Shown here: positions 62,581 through 64,000 of the stretch, one piece after another
Layout: every line of letters starts with the position of its first letter
How positions within the stretch are numbered: the first letter of the stretch is position 1
DNA from: Sabellastarte sp. h YS-2021
Taxonomy: Eukaryota > Annelida > Polychaeta > Sabellida > Sabellidae
Reading direction: 5' to 3'
Length of the DNA: 64,000 nt
Assembly (NCBI GenBank): GCA_964017235.1
Contig: OZ024936.1
Location: 93,532,537-93,596,536, forward strand
Notes under the pieces: generated by a model
What the model saw: only the letters and a program-made list of their open reading frames with translations
Told to the model about the DNA's origin: nothing
Database searches by the model: none
Made by a program: the position numbers and the translations under genes

Positions 62581-64000
62581 ATCAAACACAGTAGATAAGT
62601 GTTTAAGTGTTTTTCTCTAACTTTATATCTCCTTTACACACAAATAATGCTTGTGATCACTTTCACTGTAACACCTGGATGACAGACCCCAGGTATACAT
62701 GGGAAGTATATTGAGTTTGAACCACGGTAAACTTTTACTACTTGTGGACTAAATCTTCTGCATTGTTGTGGTCAGGTATTATAGTGATAGTGTAGTGGGA
62801 AGGAAAGAATTATTGATTGATTCTTCTGTGTCTTGAACTCACAGCCTTCTGATTACACACAGAAATAAACACAAGTCTAGCTCTTTAACCAGCTGTACTA
62901 AAGGGGAATCACGGAAGCCCAGGTATTAATAGAACTGATATACATGAGGATATTACAGGTATATGTAACTAGAAAGCACTCCTAGTATACAGACCTGAGC
63001 GAAGATAGCATGGTATCCCTTTATTATAATTTCATCGAAATACTGCTTTTTTATTTTAAATCTCATAAATGGATAACATTTACAATGCAATTGGAAATGG
63101 AAATATGAAGGACAGTTTTGAAGAGAAATTCTGAAGCATTTAAAACTCAGTAGAGATCGGATGTTTGTACATTTGTAATAAAAGTACGATCTGGAACTTA
63201 CCAAATTTAATTACTTTTTTCTGGTCAGGCAATAACTACATAAATATGTTCAGGGATCTGTTTTGGAATAATCATAAGCAAAGGTAACCACACAAAGAAA
63301 TGCACCCAAATTAACAGCTAGGGAAAAACTTTAGATTTCTCTGATAAATAAGCATTAAAACCATTACTGTAGGAACTAGGCTAGGTTTTTGTAGATAAAT
63401 TTCATGAGCAGATACTTTCACTGAATTCATCATGCTTATTTATTGATTGGATAGGTACTCGCTTTGTAATATCAATAGTATATAGGTGGGAGGTGGTTGT
63501 CGGAGCAAGGGGGATGAGTTATAAAAGATACAAGCAATAACAACTCTACATGAAGCTAGATTGCAACCTGTCATCTTGTTCACGATGAAAAGACCAGTCT
63601 CTAATAAACCAGTCAATAATGCTGATGGTGTTATTGTTAACATTGTTAACCTGGAACAAAGTAGTGACAATAATGATGAGAGTGCTGCAAATAATACAGG
63701 AGTAGGTGTATATGATAAGGTATATAACTGTAAATATTTATTCTCTTTGTCCATTTTTTGTTAATGTAATGTAAATGTTAAGCATTTTTATGCCATGTTT
63801 CTTCACTTAGTAGGCAAGTGTTAATTTGCACAAGATTTCATACATAAAGGCTGAACTAGTTCAGTCATTCTAAAGTACTGTTTATATCTTCCTGACTGTG
63901 ACCCTGTGTGCCAAATTTGAAGTTCCTATAGGTTTGGAAGCAAAATCGGGATCTTCAGCAAGGTCGGGAATGATTTGAAATGTGATCAATAGGTTTTGCA
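62581..64000. other. Intergenic, no recognised gene
   Basis: AT-rich to the window end. The 67-codon frame at 63561-63764 (an Asn-rich stretch followed by GTATAT) could be an exon but has no family features. Confidence 0.35.

Noticed and set aside
63584-63718. Possible first exon (ATGAAAAGACCAGTCTC..., then GTATAT)
   Set aside because: Asn-rich low-complexity reading, non-consensus donor and no downstream exon in the window.

Overview
The window is animal nuclear DNA. It holds one recognisable host gene, the 3' two-thirds of a SMARCC (BAF155/BAF170, moira) gene of the SWI/SNF chromatin-remodelling complex on the + strand. Its 19 exons lie between 5283 and 35231, with GT-AG introns packed with transposable elements. 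The intron sizes, tRNA-derived SINEs ending in an AAATAAATAAAT tail, Helitron-like repeats with tandem cores, hAT-type MITEs and DIRS-like tyrosine-recombinase retrotransposons suggest a marine invertebrate. A mollusc or other lophotrochozoan is my guess; the species cannot be read from this sequence.

Layout. 1-4224: a tandem satellite of about 169-bp monomers with an eight-monomer (1355 bp) higher-order period, lying upstream of the first visible SMARCC exon and so probably inside an upstream intron. 5283-35231: SMARCC exons for the end of the N-terminal module, a basic linker, SWIRM, SANT, an acidic Glu/Lys-rich linker, the C-terminal coiled coil and a short tail with a stop at 35229-35231. 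The 19 exons join in one uninterrupted frame of 824 codons plus stop. The introns carry four SINEs with target-site duplications, three hAT-like MITEs, an antisense CR1/L2-type LINE touching a splice donor, foldback elements, a complete Helitron-like element (30383-31595), and a degenerate minisatellite that repeats an exon-donor boundary.

35232-64000: 3' UTR and flank, then a transposon island with four DIRS-like copies of at least three subfamilies. Copy 1 (about 37560-41266) is badly decayed. Copy 2 (about 42650-46880) lacks the RT/RNase H core. Copy 3 (about 47536-53816) looks intact, with gag-like, RT-RNase H and tyrosine-recombinase frames, 144-bp inverted terminal repeats differing at one base, and an internal complementary region matching the joined ends. 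Copy 4 (about 55763-58560) is truncated. Copies 2 and 3 both sit inside tandem units of a second Helitron-like element and entered the same position of that unit. A decayed LINE lies at 61303-62580; no host gene was recognised after 36 kb.

Most notable: the intact DIRS-like copy with a frame overlapping RT-RNase H that stays open for about 685 codons and is in frame with gag across one UGA; shared target choice by two DIRS subfamilies; Helitron-like ends with a perfect hairpin followed by CTAG; the higher-order satellite next to SMARCC; and two repeat intrusions at SMARCC splice donors. I ran no searches: family names come from motifs and structure.
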